From positions 6,200,001-6,264,000 of the forward strand of contig NZ_LT607755.1 in assembly GCF_900090275.1 (NCBI RefSeq): DNA of 64,000 bases, read 5' to 3'. The notes under the pieces were generated by a model that had not been told where the DNA came from, ran no database searches, and was given only the letters and a program-made list of their open reading frames with translations. Source of the DNA: Micromonospora zamorensis. Lineage in GTDB: Bacteria > Actinomycetota > Actinomycetes > Mycobacteriales > Micromonosporaceae. A program made the position numbers and the translations under genes. Of this stretch, positions 60,432 to 64,000 are shown in pieces. Each line of letters starts with the position of its first letter. Position 1 is the stretch's first letter.

Positions 60432-60755
60432 GTGGGAAAGACCAAGGCGGTCACGGACGCGAGTTTCGTCGCCGACGTGCTGCAGGCTGACAAGCCGGTT
60501 CTGGTGGACTTCTGGGCCGAGTGGTGCGGCCCCTGCCGCAAGGTTTCGCCGCTGCTCGAGGAGATCGCCGGCGAGATGGGTGACCAGGTCACCATCGTCA
60601 AGCTCAACATCGACGAGAACCCGGAGACCGCGCGGGCCTACCGCGTGATGTCGGTGCCGACGCTCACCGTCTTCAAGAACGGCCAGCCGGTGCAGTCGAT
60701 CGCGGGCGCCAAGCCGAAGGGTGAGCTGGTCAAGCTCATCGAATCGGCCCTCTGA
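60432..60755 (+). CDS. trxA: Thioredoxin
   Basis: The 107-residue protein with the active site WAEWCGPCRKV (Cys32, Cys35) and cis-proline MSVPTLTVFKNG. GTG 60432 follows GAGGGG. Electron acceptor for TrxB; disulfide reductant. A terminator follows. Confidence 0.98.
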   Translation: MGKTKAVTDASFVADVLQADKPVLVDFWAEWCGPCRKVSPLLEEIAGEMGDQVTIVKLNIDENPETARAYRVMSVPTLTVFKNGQPVQSIAGAKPKGELVKLIESAL

Positions 60756-60775
60756 CCAGCAGAAACACCAACCGG

Positions 60776-60804
60776 ACCCCGTACCCGCTCGCCGGGTGCG
60801 GGGT
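60776..60804 (+). terminator. Intrinsic terminator after trxA
   Basis: ACCCCGTACCCG (60776-60787) pairs with CGGGTGCGGGGT (60793-60804) with one G-T wobble and a 5-base loop, followed by TTCGTT. Confidence 0.7.
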
Positions 60805-60926
60805 TTCGTTGTCTCCGGGCCGCATCGGCGACGTTTTTCCTGGCCCCAGCCACCTCACCGCCCCGGAACGCATAGCCTCAAGCCTGGGCCGCCCGGCCAG
60901 CCAGCGTCGTGCAGAGGGGGTCGTGC

Positions 60927-62090
60927 GTGCGTCCGATCCGACCCGGTGACCGGGGACCCGCGGTCACGGAGATTCGTACCATCCTGATCGGCCTCGACCT
61001 GCTCGCCGCAGCCGGGCCGCACGCCGACGAGTTCGACCTGGACACCGAGCGGGCCGTCCGGGCGTTCCAGCAGTCCCGAGGGCTCAGCGTGGACGGCCGG
61101 GTCGGAGCGGAGACCTGGCGCGCCCTGGACGCCGCCCGCTGGCGGCTCGGCGCCCGCACCCTCTACCACGCGGTCCCCGAGCCGCTCACCGGCGAGGACG
61201 TCCGGTCACTGCAGGAGCGACTGCTGGAGATGGGGTACGACGTGGGCCGCGCGGACGCCATCTACGGCGTCCGGACGTCCCGCGCGGTGGCCCAGTTCCA
61301 GCGCGAGGTCGGTCTCACCCCCGACGGCTCCTGCGGCCCACACACCATGAACGCGCTGCGCCGGATCGGCCGCAAGGTGGTCGGTGGCCGCCCGCAGTGG
61401 CTACGCGAGTCTGATGCGATCCGGCAGTCCGGGCCGGCGCTGGTCGGCAAGACGGTGGTCATCGACCCGGGGCACGGTGGCACCGACCCCGGGATGGTGG
61501 TGCCCGACGGGCCGCTGCGCTGGACGGAGGCCGACCTGGTGCACGACCTCGCGAGCCGGTTGGAAGGGCGGCTCGCCGCGTCCGGGGTGCGGGTGCAGCT
61601 CACCCGGGGGCCGTCGCCGGACCGTTGTCTGCCGGACACCGACCGGGCCGAGCTGGCCAATTCGCTCGGCGCCGACGTGTTCATCTCGCTGCACCTGGAC
61701 GGCCACGCCAACCCGGATGCGGAGGGCGTCGCGACCTACCACTACGGCACCGACAACGGGGTGACCTCGGCGACCGGTGAGCGTCTGGCCGGGCTCGTGC
61801 AGCGGGAGATCGTCGCCCGGGCCGGCCTGCGGGACTGCCGTACCCACGCCAAGACGTGGGACCTGCTGCGACTGACCCGGATGCCCGCCGTCCGGGTCGA
61901 GGTCGGCTACCTCACCTCGCCCACGGACCGCGCCCAACTGGTCGACCCCCGGTTCCGGGACCGTGTGGTGGAGGCGATCGTGGCTGCCGTGCAGCGGATG
62001 TACTACCCGATCGAACGGGACGTTCCGACCGGCTCGCTGGACGTCAGCGAACTGCGGGCCGTCGTGGCCGCCGGCACCGTGGTCGACTGA
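60927..62090 (+). CDS. N-acetylmuramoyl-L-alanine amidase-family protein (CwlM-like)
   Basis: The 387-residue protein has two peptidoglycan-binding domains (residues ~5-65 with RAVRAFQQSRGLSVDG and ~85-150 with RAVAQFQREVGLTPDG), then an Amidase_3 domain with VIDPGHGGTDPG (His183), FISLHLDGHANPDAEG and VEVGYLTS (Glu325). All amidase ligands look present. No signal peptide is seen, consistent with CwlM, a cytoplasmic regulator of MurA in mycobacteria. GTG 60927 has AGAGGGGG upstream. Follows trxA. Confidence 0.9.
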   Translation: MRPIRPGDRGPAVTEIRTILIGLDLLAAAGPHADEFDLDTERAVRAFQQSRGLSVDGRVGAETWRALDAARWRLGARTLYHAVPEPLTGEDVRSLQERLLEMGYDVGRADAIYGVRTSRAVAQFQREVGLTPDGSCGPHTMNALRRIGRKVVGGRPQWLRESDAIRQSGPALVGKTVVIDPGHGGTDPGMVVPDGPLRWTEADLVHDLASRLEGRLAASGVRVQLTRGPSPDRCLPDTDRAELANSLGADVFISLHLDGHANPDAEGVATYHYGTDNGVTSATGERLAGLVQREIVARAGLRDCRTHAKTWDLLRLTRMPAVRVEVGYLTSPTDRAQLVDPRFRDRVVEAIVAAVQRMYYPIERDVPTGSLDVSELRAVVAAGTVVD

Positions 62091-62130
62091 CCCTCCGCCT
62101 GAGTGCGGTCGCCGCGCGCGAGCCCGGCGG

Positions 62131-62796
62131 TCAGCCGTTGGTGGAACGGGTGGCCGGGGCGGGACGGACCGGGCGGAGCAGCGTCTCCGGGCTCATCGAG
62201 CCGAGCAACTTCTCCAGCGCGTACTCGACGTCGGACTTCCAGCTCAGCGCCGTACGCAGCTCGAGGCGCAGCCGGGGGAAACGCGGATGCGGACGTACGG
62301 TCTTGAACCCCACCGAGAGGAAGAAGTCGACCGGCGCCACGCAGCCACCCGAGGGGTCGTCCGCGTCGCCGAACTTGGCGTCGCCGAACGCCTCGATTGC
62401 CTTGATCCCCCGCTTGGTCAGGTCCCGGGCGACGCCCTGCACCAACATCCGGCCCAGGCCGCCACCGGCGAACGCGGCGACCACGTTGGCCGTCATCAGC
62501 AGTGCCGCGTCGGCGGAGACCGGCGAGGTCGGGAACGCCATCGAGCGGGGCACGTAGGCGGGTGGGGCGTACATCACGAAGCCGGCCGGCATGCCGTCGA
62601 CGTACGCGAGCTTGCCGCAGGAGCCCCACTCCAGCAGCGTCTGGGAGACCCACGCCTCCTTCTCCAGGCCCGGATCGCCAGCGGCGCAGGCGCGCTCCGC
62701 GGAGACCGGATCGAGCTCCCAGTAGACGCACTGCCGGCACGGGCGCGGGAGGTCTTCCAACGTGTCGAGGGTCAGGCTGACCAGACGTCGCGACAT
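62131..62796 (-). CDS. GNAT-family acetyltransferase
   Basis: The 221-residue protein begins RRLVSLTLDTLEDLPRPCRQCVYWELD, and has CGKLAYVDGMPAGFVMYAPP, AFAGGGLGRMLVQGVARDL (acetyl-CoA loop) and SGGCVAPVDFFLSVGFKTV. This cysteine-containing GNAT is conserved between cwlM and parB in actinobacteria. ATG 62796 follows GGGG; ATG 62805 is too close to the SD. Convergent with the amidase gene. Confidence 0.85.
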   Translation of the reverse strand: MSRRLVSLTLDTLEDLPRPCRQCVYWELDPVSAERACAAGDPGLEKEAWVSQTLLEWGSCGKLAYVDGMPAGFVMYAPPAYVPRSMAFPTSPVSADAALLMTANVVAAFAGGGLGRMLVQGVARDLTKRGIKAIEAFGDAKFGDADDPSGGCVAPVDFFLSVGFKTVRPHPRFPRLRLELRTALSWKSDVEYALEKLLGSMSPETLLRPVRPAPATRSTNG

Positions 62797-63090
62797 ATGG
62801 AGCATCCCCACAATAGGCTCGGTGGTGAGACCGGCATGGAACGACAGCGCCGCCTTCCTGCCCCCGACGAGCGATCGTACGCCGCCGATCGGAGATGCGG
62901 GAGGGGACGCGCAGATGCCCACCACACCGGGGGACGCCGGGCACGGTCCGCGATGTGGTCGATCCGTCTCGGCACGGTCGCGGGGCGGCTTCGGCGGACT
63001 AGGATCGACAATCGGTGTCCCACCGCCATGGTCAGCGGCTTGTGGGGTACCCGGGGCGGGAGCCACCCGAGCAGCGATCGAGGTGAGGTC

Positions 63091-64000
63091 ATGACCGGCA
63101 CGACACTCGACGACTACACCGACCGGTACGCCCGGCGGGTACGCGGGATGACCGCCTCGGAGATCCGAGCACTGTTCGCGGTCGCCAGCCGTCCCGAGGT
63201 CGTCTCGCTCGCTGGCGGCGCACCGTACATCGCCGCCCTTCCGCTGGACGCTGTCGGTGAGATGCTCGGCCGGCTCGGCTCGGAGCACGGCGTGACCACC
63301 CTCCAATACGGCATCGGTCAGGGCACCCTCGAGCTGCGCGAGCGCATCTGCGAGGTGATGTCGCTCTCCGGGATCGACGCCGCGTGCGGCGCCTCTCCGG
63401 AGGACGTCGTCGTCACCGTGGGCGGGCAGCAGGCCCTGGACCTGGTGGCCCGGCTCTTCCTCGACCCCGGTGACGTGGTGCTGGCCGAGGGTCCGACGTA
63501 CGTCGGTGCGCTCGGCGTCTTCCAGGCCGCCCAGGCGCAGGTCGTGCACGTACCGATGGATGAGGACGGGCTCGTCCCGGAGGCGCTGGAGGCGGCCATC
63601 GCCGACCTCGCCCGCGCCGGGCGTCGGGTGAAGTTCCTCTACACGATCCCCACCTACCAGAACCCGACCGGCGTGACGCTCAGCGAGGAACGCCGGGAAC
63701 GGGTCCTCGACATCTGTGAGCGCGCCGGCCTGCTCGTCGTCGAGGACGACCCGTACGGTCAGTTGGGTTTCGAGGGTGAGGCCCCCGCGCCCCTGCGGGC
63801 CCGCCGCCGGGACGGGGTCTTCTACCTCAGCACCTTCTCCAAGACCTTCGCGCCCGGGCTGCGGGTCGGTTGGATCCTGGCGCCGCACGCGGTCCGCGAC
63901 AAGCTGGTCATCGCCAGCGAGGCGCAGATCCTCTGCCCCAGCGGTTTCGCCCAGGCCGCCGTCTCCACCTACCTGGGCACGATGCCCTGGCGGCAGCAGC
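63091..64000 (+). CDS. PLP-dependent class I/II aminotransferase (3' end outside window)
   Basis: Open from ATG 63091 to the window edge, 303 codons without stop; SD GAGGTGAGG upstream. VVSLAGGAPYIAALPLDAV, LQYGIGQGTLELRERI, TIPTYQNPTGVTLS, VVEDDPYGQLGFEG and the PLP-lysine motif STFSKTFAPGLRVGW mark a 2-aminoadipate/MocR-like aminotransferase without an N-terminal HTH. In actinobacteria this gene sits between cwlM and parB. Confidence 0.92.
   Translation, partial: MTGTTLDDYTDRYARRVRGMTASEIRALFAVASRPEVVSLAGGAPYIAALPLDAVGEMLGRLGSEHGVTTLQYGIGQGTLELRERICEVMSLSGIDAACGASPEDVVVTVGGQQALDLVARLFLDPGDVVLAEGPTYVGALGVFQAAQAQVVHVPMDEDGLVPEALEAAIADLARAGRRVKFLYTIPTYQNPTGVTLSEERRERVLDICERAGLLVVEDDPYGQLGFEGEAPAPLRARRRDGVFYLSTFSKTFAPGLRVGWILAPHAVRDKLVIASEAQILCPSGFAQAAVSTYLGTMPWRQQ

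Noticed and set aside
58445..60610. 721-codon minus-strand open frame
   Set aside because: Antisense to anti-sigma, trxB and trxA, which are certain.

Overview
The window is one contiguous stretch of high-G+C actinobacterial chromosome. It shows dense coding, many GTG and a few TTG starts, GTGA/ATGA overlaps between coupled genes, and strong G/C third-position bias. No rRNA, tRNA, CRISPR array, transposase or phage gene was seen. Gene content and order (Moco genes, dnaB with an intein, rpsF-ssb-rpsR-rplI, ponA-DUF5318, padR-ino1, pcnA, murJ, sigM, trxB-trxA, cwlM) match the chromosome flank next to oriC in actinomycetes. The style suggests Micromonosporaceae; that placement is inference. The right edge should lie a few kb from parB/parA and dnaA.

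Bases 1-21.4 kb hold a molybdenum-cofactor region in pieces: fdhD, then fructosamine-kinase-like/moaA/moaD, and 13 kb on, oppositely oriented moaC-mogA-moeA-moaE. Between them lie a PIN/RHH toxin-antitoxin-like pair, a DUF4192 protein, a metallophosphoesterase, a PHP-UvrD fusion helicase, a lone prepilin peptidase, an EamA exporter, tandem LppU-like proteins, an orphan AAA ATPase and a GT87 mannosyltransferase-like protein. From 21.4 to 25.2 kb there is a lower-G+C island with one large AfsR-type (SARP/NB-ARC/TPR) regulator and about 700 bp of non-coding DNA. From 25.2 to 31 kb come a GGDEF-EAL protein, a membrane protein, a phosphoribosyltransferase, a zinc-ribbon protein and a DinB/MDMPI-like protein.

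From 31 to 48.5 kb is a conserved actinobacterial core: dnaB (426-residue intein with a LAGLIDADG endonuclease), the rplI-rpsR-ssb-rpsF operon, an endonuclease IV, two large membrane glycosyltransferase-like proteins, a class A penicillin-binding protein, a DUF5318 protein, then padR-ino1 behind a perfect 25-bp palindrome. The upstream region of rpsF is unusually structured: its Shine-Dalgarno and TTG start can be sequestered by an upstream copy of their complements, and a second set of long and mutually exclusive inverted repeats sits further upstream.

From 48.5 to 64 kb are an RHH protein fused to a degenerate Doc/Fic remnant, ogt, an NfeD-flotillin pair, pcnA, and the envelope/stress run murJ - pseudokinase - sigM - anti-sigma - trxB - trxA - cwlM-like amidase, ending with a GNAT gene and an aminotransferase cut by the window edge. 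The likeliest under-described items are the rpsF leader structures, the RHH-pseudo-Doc fusion, the padR palindrome, and paired consensus DnaA boxes outside oriC.
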